In this document: piece after piece, positions 14,084-25,311 of the stretch
How positions within the stretch are numbered: position 1 is the first letter of the stretch
Layout: the number at the start of each line of letters is the position of its first letter
DNA from: Motacilla alba alba
Lineage: Eukaryota > Chordata > Aves > Passeriformes > Motacillidae
Direction of reading: 5' to 3'
DNA length: 64,000 nucleotides
Assembly: GCF_015832195.1 (NCBI RefSeq)
Contig: NC_052018.1
Coordinates: forward strand, 38,941,052 to 39,005,051
Position numbers and translations under genes: made by a program
Notes under the pieces: generated by a model
The model's input: the letters and a program-made list of their open reading frames with translations, nothing else
Databases searched by the model: none
What the model was told of the DNA's origin: nothing

Positions 14084-14226
14084 AGAATCACAGAATAACA
14101 GAATAGTCTGAGCTGGAAGGAACCCATAAAGACCATCAAGTCCAGCTTTTAAGTGAATAGCCTATACAGAGATCAAACCTGCATCCTTGACATCGTTAGT
14201 ACCATGCTTCAGCCAACTGAGCTTGT
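14084..14226 (-). mobile_element. tRNA-Ile-derived SINE with CR1-type tail (TguSINE1-like)
   Basis: Read on the minus strand, the element begins with a tRNA-like head. An A-box-like AGCTCAGTTGG lies at 14213-14224, followed by sequence close to the D-arm and anticodon region of tRNA-Ile, and a B-box-like GGTTTGATC at 14171-14179, a decayed GGTTCGATC. After a short linker come 60 bases of a CR1 LINE 3' end (TTCCAGCTCAG-type core) and a terminal ATTCTGTTATTCTGTGATTCT-like repeat ending at 14084. A tRNA-Ile head joined to a CR1 tail is the known architecture of TguSINE1 of zebra finch, which is moved in trans by CR1 machinery. The promoter boxes and anticodon are mutated, so this is an old, probably inactive copy and not a tRNA gene. 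The 5' edge is uncertain by several bases. Confidence 0.85.
14171..14179 (-). promoter_or_regulatory. Decayed Pol III B box inside the SINE
   Basis: On the minus strand this reads GGTTTGATC, matching the tRNA B box except for C to T at the CpG. It formerly belonged to the internal Pol III promoter together with the A box at 14213-14224. Confidence 0.7.
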
Positions 14227-16261
14227 ATTAGATAGCACCAGCTTTTACTTAAACAGCTCAGAAAATTAGTTTGTACAAGTATAATACCATAATGATAATT
14301 TATTTCAATGTATTTAGTTTTGAAGTAATGATTATAACAAGGACAATGACCCTCCATGTCCTAGGAGCTGTACCTATGAGCCAAAAGACTGAGAATGCTG
14401 AGGATCATGACCTCTAAAGAAGGCTAAAAAGTAGGAGTTGGCCAGCTGTGGTCATGTCAGGTATGGTCTTTGATACTGGTTATAGTGACCTTGGCAGGTT
14501 TATTTGTTGCTCACTGCATCCACAAAGAATATCTACCTGCAAGGAGTTCCCAGCCCCTTTAAGAGGCTCTCAGAGAGCTTCATGCAGAAGCCCTGCTCTA
14601 ATTTTGTCACAGTACCTGCATTTGAGCTGCCTGGAGGCCTTGTAGGGGCTAAGAGTCCAGGTCACTGATTTGCACCCGAAGTATTCAGGGCAGAGCTTCA
14701 GCATATTGTAACCATTGGAGACATAAATATTCCCAATAGCTGAATTTGAGTCCCTTTGTGCTGAAAGTGGAGGAAGTATTTAGGTTCTTCATTAATTTGT
14801 ATGTTATACTGTTAATCTGATAATATGTGATGTGTTCACATTTCAAAAAACTTTGTGCATTCTGCAAGGTATTTTTGACCTTTAAGACCCCACTAGACTA
14901 CATGACACAAGGGCACATCTGAATGCTCCTGCCCTCAGTAGGAAAAGAACAGTTTTGTAGAAAAAATGCCTCCTTCAAGATTCAGGAAATCTCCTCCTTC
15001 AGGGTTCTGAAAATTACAGAAATTTCACTATAGTGAAATATTTTCCATTTAAAGATTGCTATAGTTCCACTACTATATATCTAAATCTCAACTTTTTTTA
15101 CTCTACTGGCAGTGTTCTTAGAGTCCCTTTTCTTAAGAGTCCCTCTTATCTCCCATGAACAGTAGTGAGATTGCTATATTCATGTAAGAATTTTTTCCTA
15201 AATCAAGAAGAAAGAAAATCACTGCATAATCCATTCATATATATATTATTATATTCTATAATGAAATATGGTTTTAAAAATAAAGCCACTTAGATGCTGT
15301 AATTCTTCATTTTTCTAACTTGTGGAAACATAAGAGCCCTAGTAAACATGCTTATTTAGTAATGTTGCTCAAAATCTCCCTTCACTTCTCAGCTGGTATC
15401 CATGGGCTTCGCATGTTTACACAGCTGCCATATTTCTGAACTAATAATATTCAATGTACTCAGTCCAAATGAGAATGAATCTGGAGATGTGACTTTTTGA
15501 TGTCATTTTCTGAATGGAAGAGCACAAAGCAAACAAAGTTCATGCATTATTCACACAATAAAAGATGAAAATTATTAATGCAATAAGAATACATCACTCA
15601 CACAACAAGCAGTGGTGTGCCTGTAGATCAAGGTCAGATAGTACTGAAATTACTGTACTCCCAATGTAATAATTTTGAATAATTCTGATATTCAGAGATT
15701 TAAACAGTGCTTTACATGTAATAATAATTTTGGATACCACTTCTCAGTGGAGAAGAAGAATGCTTTATTCTTACCATATACTTACATGACGCTCATTTTA
15801 AAGTAAGATGACAGTATGTTAAATTTAATACTGCAGAGCATCATCTCCAGAATTCTGTTACACAGAAATGTGAAAGAAAATGCACTTTTACAGAAATGTA
15901 AGGAAGATTCAGCTCTTATAAACAGTCATGAGTGTCTTAATTTTGGTAAAATCATTTTATGTTTGCAAAGAAACATATCTATTATGTTCATTAAAGATGA
16001 CAGAGTAACAGCCCTTGAGAGTGACGATATCTATTATCAAGAACATCTAGCCAAGTAGAGCAATCCACAAAAAGCTAGCTCAGCAAACCAATAAGGTAAT
16101 GAATTCTGCCTCTGTGAGGATGTGTGGGGGCTCATTTTACAAAAGTAAATATTGGTAAATATGTTTTTTTCATTGTAGTGTAATGAGTAATCCTATTCTT
16201 AAAATGTGCATATGTTGAAAACAAAACAAAAAAAAGTCTTGTTTAACATCTTTATCAGTTT
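14227..16261. other. Noncoding sequence
   Basis: A+T-rich sequence between the SINE and the first CR1. No gene or repeat family is recognised; the open frames are short and not protein-like. Confidence 0.5.
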
Positions 16262-16477
16262 TCTTTTTCTGGATGATCTGGGTGAAAGCACCAAGGGCAC
16301 CCCCGATATGTTCACAGGCAATATTGAGTAGGCGTGTTGATCTGCTGGAGGCTGAGAAGGTAAAAAAGTCCAGAGGGATCTGGACAGACTGGATTGATGG
16401 ACTGTAGCTAGTGGTATAAAGTTTAACAAGGCCAAGTACCACAAAAGCTTCATGCAGAGCTACACGTCAGGGAAAGA

Positions 16478-16699
16478 GTGGCTGGAAAGCTAACCAGTAG
16501 AAAAGGCAAGGAGGCCAATGGCATCTTGGCTTATATCAAGAATAGTGTGGCCAGCAGGACCAGGGCAGTGATTGTCCCCCCATACTTGGCACATCTCAAG
16601 TGCGGGTTCAGGGCCCCTCATGACAAAACAGACAGTAGGGTGTTGCAGAGAGTCCAGAGGAGAGCAACAAAGCTTCTGAAGGATCTAGAGAGTGACTGA
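16478..16699 (+). pseudogene. Remnant of CR1 ORF2 (C-terminal part)
   Basis: An open stretch of about 73 codons lies within the CR1 copy. It carries the recognisable [17 protein letters not shown] segment and, after an internal deletion, the [14 protein letters not shown] segment of the ORF2 C-terminal region downstream of the reverse-transcriptase core. The residues normally lying between these segments are partly missing. No catalytic motif is present and no function is retained. Confidence 0.8.
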
Positions 16700-16766
16700 T
16701 AGGAGGAGAGACTGAAGGAGCTGGGGGTGTTTAGCCTGCAGAAAAGGAGACTCTGGGGAGACCTAA

Positions 16767-16988
16767 ATGCTCTCTACAACAGCCTGGAAGGAGGTTGTAG
16801 CCAGGTGGAGGCCAGTCTCTTCTCCCACGCAACCAGTGACAAGAGGAAATTTCCTCAAGCTGCACCATGAGAGGTTCAGGTTGGATAGCAGGAAGAATTT
16901 TTTCAGTGAAAGGGTTGTTAAGTATTGGAATGGACTGCCCAGGGAGTCACCACCCTTGATTAAGAAATGCCTGCATGCTATTATTTAG
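16767..16988 (+). pseudogene. Remnant of CR1 ORF2 (distal part)
   Basis: Within the same CR1 copy, the segment from about 16866 resembles the last conserved portion of CR1 ORF2: a [20 protein letters not shown] motif followed by a GLPRE-like run. The frame differs from the upstream remnant, showing at least one frameshift between them. The first codons of this open stretch are out of the ancestral frame. Confidence 0.75.
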
Positions 16989-17069
16989 TTAACAAAATGG
17001 TGATTGGTCAAAGGTTGGAGTTTATGACCTTAAAGGTCTTTTCAACCTAAATGATTCTCTGATTCTCTG

Positions 17070-17093
17070 AAAAAAAAAAAAAACAAAAAAAAA
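17070..17093 (+). repeat. A-rich tract after CR1 3' end
   Basis: A run of A bases interrupted by C directly follows the ATTCTCTG end of the CR1. CR1 does not normally carry a poly-A tail, so this may be pre-existing A-rich target sequence or later microsatellite growth. Confidence 0.7.
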
Positions 17094-17831
17094 CCTGCTG
17101 CAAAGAGTTCTCTTCATTTAGTAATAAAGTATGTAGTAATGCTACTTTTGTTGTTAAAGTCTGTAGCCATTTTGAACCTAGATTTCAACTCAAGCACTTG
17201 AACAGGGAAAGTTCTTTATCTTACATCTTTCACAAATTTTTGTATTTGCAATTGCTTTAGAAAAAAAAATGAAACCTGAATGAAAAATACATCTGAAATA
17301 TTATTTTTAAATTTCCATCTATAAACTTGAGAATGAAACTAACTACCCAGAAATCAGATTTGTAATTTTTATTAGTATTTAACAGGAAGTAGCGGACAAG
17401 GGCATTGCTAAGGAAATTTCCCAGTGATAGATTTAGAAAAGTGGAAACCACCAATGAGGACTCAGAAACTGGCAGCATGGGCAGAAAAATCAGGTATTCA
17501 GCTTTAAAATATGCAAGCTCAAGAATCTGTTCAGAGATAAACCAATTGCTACAAAGGTTGAAAAGGAGGCAACAACCTGGAAAGCATTAATTCTAGGAAT
17601 ACTATACAATACATTAGATATCAGTTCAAAATTGTGAAATATTGTTGCAATAAAATAGAAAAGATAATAGACATTTTGGACTGCATATGTATTGCCTTAC
17701 AAAGCAAAAGTCTAATGGAAGTTCTGTTTCCGAGGCACTGGTGTGATTTCCCCTACAGCAGAGCATTCAGCTCTGGGCAAAAAAATTCTATAAATATACT
17801 GACAAATTGGTAGATCCTCAGTGAGCTGTGC
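17094..17831. other. Noncoding sequence between CR1 copies
   Basis: Nothing is recognised in this A+T-rich stretch. Confidence 0.5.
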
Positions 17832-17850
17832 AAATAAATAAATAAATAAA
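17832..17850. repeat. (AAAT)n short microsatellite
   Basis: About five AAAT/AATA tetranucleotide units sit just upstream of a CR1 3' fragment. Confidence 0.85.
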
Positions 17851-17869
17851 GGTGGGCTAAAGTGGATTT

Positions 17870-18021
17870 TTCATGCCCACATCCCTGGAAACATTCAAGG
17901 CCAGGTTAAGATGGAGTTTTGAGCAATCTCTTCCAGTGGATGTTTTCCCTGCCCATGGCAGAGATGTTTGGAACTAGACAGTTTTTAAGGCAACTCCCAA
18001 CCCAAATAATTCTATGATTCA
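17870..18021 (+). mobile_element. CR1 LINE 3'-end fragment
   Basis: About 150 bases match the extreme 3' end of a CR1 subfamily: ACATCCCTGGAAACATTCAA, AGGCCAGGTTAAGATGG, CTGCCCATGGCAGAGATG, GGAACTAGACAG, and the end CAACCCAAATAATTCTATGA. It is 5'-truncated close to the stop of ORF2, so no coding capacity remains. It lies on the same strand as the copies on either side but has a different 3' end, indicating an independent insertion from another CR1 subfamily. Confidence 0.9.
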
Positions 18022-18651
18022 AGGAGTTAAATAGAAGCCAGACTACCTAAAGTGGCATTCTTCCTGACATAAAAAAGCTCCACATAGTGACATTTGACTT
18101 GCATGAAAATGTAGTCTTTTCCTTAAAACCTTCTTTCTACCATAGTCAGGTCCATATATATAAAAGCTTATTAAAGCAGCAACTAAGGACAACAGCAGTT
18201 ATATTAAAAAAAAAAAGTCAAAGTATATACAACAGAGGAGCCACTAATATTAGCTTAATACATTAATTCAATGAAAATAAAAAAGTAGACTAAGTAAATT
18301 GTGTGAAAGAAAATCTGTTTGAGGGGAACTGTGCTTTTATAAGTAGCTTTTGGAGACAGCTGATCAAAAAGTCAAATCAATGATATCTAGCAGGAGTTCT
18401 GAAAAGAATAGTTCCAGAGAATCATCACATTTCTCTTGGCAATAATGTTGGCAAATAAAATCCTCTTACCAGCTTTCATCATTTTTATTAAGGAGTACCA
18501 GCTTCTAATATTAAATATTAGAAGTAGATAGAAAAATACTAATATAAATATAGATATAGAAAATCACTATAGAAATATACAAATTTAAGACAAATGGAAC
18601 AGGCTCTAGCTTTTTCCATCCAACTACAGCCAGGTTTTTTTTTTTCTTTTT
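18022..18651. other. Noncoding sequence
   Basis: A+T-rich sequence containing a near-palindrome at 18502-18524. No gene is recognised. Confidence 0.5.
18502..18524. repeat. 23-bp near-perfect palindrome
   Basis: 11-bp arms CTTCTAATATT and AATATTAGAAG flank a single A. It is A+T rich, so less improbable than the 9871-9896 palindrome, but still notable. Confidence 0.9.
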
Positions 18652-19470
18652 TCAGCATGTGTTGATCTGTTGGAAGGTAGGAGGGCTCTGCAGAGAGACC
18701 TGGAACGGTTGGTGCTGAGTCCTGCATTTTGGCCACAACAACCCCCTGCAGCGCTCTAGGCTGGGGACAGTGTGGCTGAACAGTTCCCAGGCAGAAAGGG
18801 ACCCGGGGGGTGCTGGTCAACAGCGACTGAACGTAAGCCAGCAGTGTGCCCTGGTGGCCAAGAAGGCAAATGGTGTCCTGGCCTGTATCGGGAATGGTGT
18901 GGCCAGCAGGAGCAGGGAGGTCGTTCTTCCCCTGTACTCAGCATTTGTGAGGCCACACCTTGAGTGCTGTGTCCAGTTCTGGGCCCCTCAGTTTGGGAAG
19001 GATGTTGAGATGCTCGAGCACATCCACATGAGTGCAACGAGGCTGGTGGGGGGCTGGGAACACAAGCCTTGTGAGGAACGGCTGAGGGAGCTGCGGTGGC
19101 TCTGCCTGGAGAAACGGAGACTCAGGGGTGCCCTTATCACTCTCTATAACTGCCTGAAAGGTGGGTGTAGTCAGGTGGGGTTGGTGTCTTTCACCAGGCA
19201 GCTACTGACAGAACAAGGAGACACAGTCTTAAGCTGCACCAAGGGAAATATAGGTTGGATATTAGGAAAAAGTTTTTTTACAGAAAGAGTGATAAAATAC
19301 TGGAGTGGTCTGCCCAGTGAGGTGGTGGAGTCACCATCCCTAGATGTATTCAAAAAAAGAGTGGTGGATGTGGCACTAGGTGCCATGGTTCAGTTGAGGT
19401 GTTAGGGCATGGGTTGGCCTTGATGATCTTGGAGGTCTCTTCCAATCTAGTGATTGTGTAATTCTGTGAC
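18652..19470 (+). mobile_element. CR1 LINE, 5'-truncated, best preserved copy in the window
   Basis: This G+C-richer block, about 820 bp long, starts within the CR1 segment TGTTGATCTGTTGG, proceeds collinearly through the ORF2 C-terminal region and ends with GGCATGGGTTGGCCTTGATG, AGGTCTCTTCCAAT and the short TGATTGTGTAATTCTGTGAC terminus. Compared with the CR1 at 16262-17069 it has fewer indels and a long open frame (18770-19405). A deletion near 18700 removes sequence between the GACCTGGA segment and the TCCTGCATTTTGGCC segment. As with other CR1s there is no poly-A tail. It is non-autonomous because the endonuclease and reverse-transcriptase core are missing. Confidence 0.95.
18770..19405 (+). 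pseudogene. CR1 ORF2 C-terminal remnant, 211 codons open
   Basis: This is the longest open frame in the window. From about residue 25 on it reads as the C-terminal region of avian CR1 ORF2: a NGVLACIGNGVASRSREV segment, then LYSAFVRPHLE, FWAPQFGKD, the RLRELRWLCLEKRRLRG segment, LYNCLKGG, and near the end FFTERVIKYWSGLP and SPSLDVFKKRV. It lacks the upstream endonuclease and catalytic reverse-transcriptase core, so it cannot encode an active enzyme. The first 20 or so codons are probably in a shifted frame relative to the ancestor. The open frame reflects relative youth, not selection, and the stop at 19405 lies near the normal ORF2 end. Confidence 0.88.
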
Positions 19471-22400
19471 TTTTTAAAAATTTATTTAGTAGTATGGTCA
19501 AATACACTATCTTTGGATAATTTTATTGCGAAAGCTAATTGAGACCTCCTTAAGCTAGGATATGATACCTCATCTCAATCACTTCTTACAGCAATTCTGA
19601 TTTGATTTACCCACATTCTACACCATTTCACACATTTCATGCCATTCATCACATTTTGGTTTTCATCTATTCTGTCAGAAGATTTGAGATCTAGTACATA
19701 AATCAGTTTCAGCATTTAATTCCAAATTTCCAGCCCTTTCCTCCTTTAGGTTTCATAGTGCAGTCATTTCTCATCAATGCTATTCCTAATCCCATATGTT
19801 ACGGAAAGGGTCAGATCTTGCTTTTTTCTGAGGACTCGGAAAGAAGCAGGAAATACATACATAAAATGGATAGTTTTCTGTTCTTTCATGTACTGTATAC
19901 TATGGTAGTATAAGGAAAATTAATTGCAAATCCTGTGTAGAGCTTGCATATCCTTAAATATATTCCCGGCAAAGAAGAAATCTTCAGGGCTTTTAGATAT
20001 TAAATAAATGTTAACACTCTTTTATCTAGCATGCCTGAACTGAGTTTTTACTCACATCTGACTTGCTTAGGCTTGGCTATTTTAAGAGGTAATCCAATTA
20101 CACACCTGTGAAGAATATCTTGTGATTGAAACTATGGACCTAATTTAACTATATGAGATATTAATAGCTTGCTTTCATATTTTTTAGATATACATTCTGT
20201 ATTTAGGAATAGTGAGTTGTATTAATCTGTGTCAGATACAGTCACATTAGTAGTTTGTTATTTCCCTAATTTTTAATTTTTTTTTATTCTCTCACAATGG
20301 ATAGCTGCCTTCCACTGTCATTAGAAGATATTTTCCTTGATTCTTACTTAGACATGTTTATTTCAAGATATTTAGCTTCCCTAAATTTGTTTTTGAGTGG
20401 ATTAACTTCCATTAGGATTCATCAGTATATGTCATTAACTGACCAACAATCCAATCATCTCTGTTTTCATGATGAACAATGCATCTTTGGTTTTGACTCA
20501 TCATAACTTTGTTGCATATCTGAGGAAGGGCAATTGACATTTTTATATTATTCTTCCAAGTATATTCTTACTTTTTCTAAATGACTTAGAATTGACATCA
20601 GCTCTTGTTATTTGTGTCACATAAGCGTCTTTCAGAAGAATGTTGTGAACAACCATTGTTTAAACCATTTGAAATCCTCCATGCTCCCTATACTACCCAC
20701 GTCTTTGTGGCTAAAACTTTAAAATAAAATAATAGGACTCCATTTAAAAGTGCTTTTAGAACTACCAGTTTCTACATCTATATATACTCAGATGGTAAAT
20801 AAAAAATACTGCTTTGTTTTCTCTGTTTTTTAATTACAAAAATGGATGAAAGTGTTTCCACTAATCTTTGCAAGATGCTTTGAGAATTTTAAAATTATTT
20901 TATGTTTATGCATTTAATATAATCCCAATTATATTTTTATAAGTCTTAGTATAATACAGCCTATCTTTTTAAATGTCCAATAAATCTTTAGCTAGAAATG
21001 TTAATTGTGATTCATAAGAATATTCTATTGATCTCACTAAGATTATAATTACAGTTTTTCTTATTTAAGGTGCATTGTAGAGAAAACAATGTTATTTATT
21101 TATTTACTATCTCTGCTGAGAATTTTTTATTGATTAAACAACATTTTCATGTAAATAAGGTGTAAAAAGTTTATAATCAAAAACTTTAATTCTTAGATTT
21201 TAAGGGCAAAATTTAACACTGTATTGATTGAACTCCCTTGTGAAATAGATCATAGATTTCATCCCATAAGTCATATACCTGCCATTTTTATAACTGTAAA
21301 GTATTTGTATAACACCTAGTTTTGACACAAGCATTGCAAACAAGTCATCTAATGACATTGCTTGCTGATTTGCCCCAGCCAATAATTATGATATTTAAAA
21401 AATATACATTATATTTACTCCTTGATTTTTTAAAATCTCCAATCTTTACTTTTTGGACATGTGCAGGTGCATTGAAATAGTTAAATTAATTCTAAATGAT
21501 TTTTATTTTTTTATTTAAATGGTTTATGGTGAAGAAAAAAAAACATTAAAGAGCTCCATTCCCATAATGCCAATAAAGGACTTGTTCAGTAGATTCTTAC
21601 TTTAATTTGATTACTTCAGTTTCCCTTGATATCAACAATGTAGCAGCATGCACCTACATGGTAGGCAGTTGGATATACAAACAGATATTTTTTTCCCATT
21701 TTATCTGGGCAGCTTTTATTCCATCTGTATTTTTCCACTGTGACAGTAATAATAAATTTTTTCACAAGGACTTGTCCAATAAAGAATCAGAAAATTACAT
21801 AAAATCTTCAGCATGAGATTTATCTGCAACTTTGAAAACAATAACTTTCTAATTGTGGCCTGTTTCTTTACCAATAGCAAATTAATTTCACTGTCTACTA
21901 AAGAACTGCTAAAAGACCAGAACATTACATTTAAAAAAAAAATTTGTCAAAATTATATCGCACTTACACTGCATTTCTTAAATTTTACACGTTGAAACTG
22001 AAATGTTTTAATGACTATTTTCTTATGGAACACTGAGAGGTTTTTTTTGTAATGTTTTTTTTGAGTTTGTTTTATTTCTGTATTATGTGATTGCTAACAA
22101 TTACATTTTTACTAAGACTAGAAAACGAGTACTTGGTGTGAGTCTACAATTCTGAATTTGTATTGTGCTACAGAGTCCTGGATCTGACATTTTTATACCT
22201 TAATTCAGATCTTCCTGTCAGATTGGTGTGTGATGGGGAAATCTGGCTAACACTCATGTAAATCACAGTGACTGGTCAAATTAGATGTGGTATGCTTTAT
22301 TATTAAAAGAATGAGTAAAAGTGTATGATGTGCTTTTTCATCTGAATATTATTAAATTTATTTTGGGATAGAACGAATCATAATTTCTTCTGTCATGAGA

Positions 22401-22614
22401 ATAGAATTTTGACTTTTTTTTCTTCCCACATTCAATTGCAAGTAGAAAAGCAGGGTATTTTTTCTATTTTACAATATTAAAATATTATAGGAAAACTATA
22501 AAATATTAATGTCTAAAAATAAATCTGTAAACAGTCTGTTTTGCAGTAATATAAAAATGTTTATTCTCTGAACATCTCAGTTATTCATTATTTTCTTTTA
22601 TTTTACAAGTAAAG
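19471..22614. other. A+T-rich noncoding sequence
   Basis: This 3-kb stretch is very A+T rich with no recognisable gene or repeat family. Open frames of 60-70 codons are present and look random. Confidence 0.55.
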
Positions 22615-23008
22615 GGTTGTGGTGATTTAATCCTGGTAGGCAGCTAAGCACCACATAATCACTTGCTCAATGTCACCTCCCTCTCAGCTGGATGCAGACA
22701 AGAATTGGAAGTGCCAAACTAGATTGAGATAAAAGTATTTCTTTTAGGATAATCACAAAGCCAAAACACAAACCTGCAACAACCATCACCAAAACTAAAC
22801 CCAAGAAGAACACTGGAGTCCAAATAGTCCCTAAGCACCAGGCAGCCATGGAAAATTTTCCTCCCCAGCATTACTTGCTGCACTGCACTGTTCAGCAATA
22901 ACTAAAATGTGGATGACTTATCAACTCTGTTCAGTCACAAGTATAAAACAGAGCACAAACACAGCCCGCTAAAATGAAAATTTATTCTACCCCAGCAAAA
23001 GTAGAGCA
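22615..23008 (-). mobile_element. Solo LTR of an avian endogenous retrovirus (ERVL-like), antisense and eroded
   Basis: On the minus strand the block opens at 23008 with TG and a stretch resembling the U3 start of a very common avian LTR (AGCTGGGATAGAG-type, here GCTGGGGTAGAATAAA). It passes a TTTTAGTTATTGCTGAACAG segment and closes with the typical 3' region: a TTTATCTCAA motif near 22730 and GTGGTGCTTAGCTGCC at 22640-22655, next to a TTAAATCACCAC end. It is shorter than full family members. The central part carrying the TATA region is missing or unrecognisable, and the terminal dinucleotide at 22615 seems mutated. I saw no target-site duplication and no internal retroviral sequence on either side. 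Class assignment (ERVL) is from memory. Confidence 0.72.
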
Positions 23009-24957
23009 GGTTTTTTACTGTAATATTTTCCTGTTAATTCTAGGAACTTTACAGTTTTCCACTATGGTATATGAGCTATTGCCATATCATTTTTTCCCTC
23101 AGTTTACCCATAATCGAAGTTTGCAAAGGAAAAAATAAAAAAAGTCTGATATTTCAGAAACTTTAAATTATAACTGTTTAGGCTGATTATGACTATTTAG
23201 AAATTTTAAATTATATAAAACTCACAATTTGAAATCTTTCCAGTCTTTTCATCTCTGTGTTGATACTGTCAGACAAATAAATAAGTTTAATGTAGACATA
23301 AAGTTTCTAGCAGATATCTCCAGTATAAGTGCATGTACAATACCAGGGAGTTCTAGTTATCCTAAAGTAACAGAACTCCAAACCAGGAGGTTTGAAAGTT
23401 CAAATTTCAAACATCATATTCATTCATGGAGCACTTATGCAAGGCGAATAAGTCTCCAATATTTTTTTCACTCACTATATTTACACATAATGAATTACTC
23501 GTCTTTTATGAATAGAAAAGTTACTTGCCCTGCTTTCCACCTGAAGGCCTGAGTCAGGGACTGAGTACTAACTAAGGTTAAGAAAGAACTGCTTTGCCAT
23601 CTCATTATTAACTGGTCAAAGAAATGTTGATAGCTAAGTTACTTCAGAGTATTCATTCATCTATTCTAGAGCAGAGATCTTTGGTATTTGCTCTGTACCG
23701 GTTGGACAGACTTGATAAGGCTCAAATCTTGTACAGGACAGTATCAATTTCTCTGGATATATGAGCTTGTTTCCCTTAATTACAGTACCCAGGTTTATTT
23801 GACATGAATTAAGAAATATATCCTAAAATATTTCCTTCAATTTTAGTTGATTTGAAGGATTTTTTCAATCTTGACAGTCTTGCAAAAAAAGCCTGATGTG
23901 TCATTCTTTACGTTGAAGTGCTATTTCACTGATACTCTTAGTTTGTTGATAAAGTCAGGTCCCAGGATTTCCCAAGGACAAATTTTCCAATGTTAAGAGA
24001 TAACAACAACTTTGTGCAGTTGTTTTTGACTATAGCGTCACATTTCAGACCATTTATAATAGTTGTTGAATAACTTCATTGTTACTTTAATAAAAATGCT
24101 AACCCAGTGTTTATCAGAATCACTTTTCTGTTGAAATTTACAATTGCATCACTTATCACAGCAAGAAATCCATTTTGCTAAATATAAAAAAAAAAAGGGG
24201 CACACTGTATGGCAACTTTTTATTGCAGCTCATTTGGAACAAGAGTATTCAAAATGTCTGTAAAGGAGTCTTGTAATAATTACACTTTCTGTTTTCCTCT
24301 AATTCATATTCTAGAGGTTGAAAAATATATCTAAGAGTTGAATGACATTTCTGACAATTTCCAGCTGTTTTCTCACACTATTCTTAATGAATAAAAATAA
24401 GGAATTCAACGTTTCAACACGATTCTTAAAAAAAAGATTTAAATATAGATTCATGTATTACTTTGGTGTGTATATTTTTTAATCTTAAAGGTCATTTACA
24501 TTTTTCTGCAGTCAGAATATTTATTTTCAAAAAAAATTCCACAAATTGTGTCCCTGAGCCAGAATATTGCATTATTATTAATTTTGTTTTAAGGATGTTA
24601 GTCCAAAAGTTATTTCTTTCACTAAGGTTCTACTATTTTCTGAACATACTAGTTTGTTGACAAATTTAATAAAATTTTGAATGCTTTAAATGATATCTAA
24701 AATATAAAAGATGGTATATTTCATGCATTTCTTTCGAAACCTTAAGCTCAGTTGTTTCCTTAACTGATTCATAAAAATTGAATGACTACTGGGAAAAACC
24801 CCCTCGGATTTCATCTAGTGATTTCTTTGAATGCATTCACTTATCTAAAAATATTTGGTAAAATCTCTTTTGCTTTTTTTATTAAAATTTTTTATTCAAA
24901 ACGCTGGTCTTCCTAGAAGTTAACATTATAAAACCAAATTAAACATGAGGAAATACG
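23009..24957. other. A+T-rich noncoding sequence
   Basis: No gene or repeat family is recognised. A 107-codon open frame at 23229-23552 begins with a non-ATG codon and resembles no protein I know; it is treated as chance. Confidence 0.5.
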
Positions 24958-25311
24958 TGTTACGTGGGGCTGGAGGGTCGGAGACAGGATCGACACAAAC
25001 TCTCAGCAATCCATGTGACAACAGTGACTTTTGTTGTTTGGATTCTCTTCACATAGGGGCTTAGGATCTCCGGGGTTAAACAGCTGGTTGGTCTGGATCT
25101 AACACTGCCCAGCTCTTTGACCAGTGAGATGTCTGCAGTCTAGGATGGAAAGTGATTGGATGGAGTCCCTGTTTGGGTTTGAACCCAACCTATCCCTGCC
25201 TCATTTGAGGACTTGTTTTATTTCTAGGTTGGTTGAGTTTGGAAGTCTGACACGACCAAATTAATTTTGGCCAAATTTATTTTTGGTTGCAGGCTAGCTG
25301 CAACCGTGACA
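24958..25311. mobile_element. Probable LTR or other interspersed repeat, unclassified
   Basis: A compositional island that is clearly less A+T rich than its surroundings. It is bounded by TGTTACG at 24958 and GTGACA ending at 25311, giving TG...CA termini and a short inverted terminal match (TGTTAC versus GTGACA), as in retroviral LTRs. It is about 354 bp long, a usual LTR size. A hairpin with 8-bp arms (25285-25292 and 25298-25305) sits close to the right end. No target-site duplication was found, so age or boundary error is possible. Sense orientation is undecided; AATAAA-like motifs occur on the minus strand. I do not recognise the family with certainty. Confidence 0.5.

Larger units (their letters stand above)
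16262..17069 (+). mobile_element. CR1 LINE, 5'-truncated, degraded
   Basis: The sequence follows the 3' part of avian CR1. It starts in the ORF2 region upstream of the GATCTGCTGGAGG-type segment, passes through AACAAGGCCAAGT, GGCCAATGGCATC and TGGCCAGCAGGACCAGG, and the ACTGAAAGGGTTGT-like segment near the end. It then enters the short 3' UTR and terminates in CTTTTCAACCTAAATGATTCT followed by a short ATTCTCTG repeat. Compared with the family it has internal deletions (near 16600-16640 and 16430-16450) and frame breaks, so only pieces of the reverse-transcriptase C-terminal region stay open (16478-16699 and 16767-16988). The reverse-transcriptase catalytic region is absent because of 5' truncation. 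It is a dead retroposon, like most avian CR1 copies. Confidence 0.93.

Noticed and set aside
14165..14226. Functional tRNA-Ile gene
   Set aside because: The region is the head of a SINE: promoter boxes and anticodon region are mutated, the acceptor stem is not recognisable, and it is fused to a CR1 tail.
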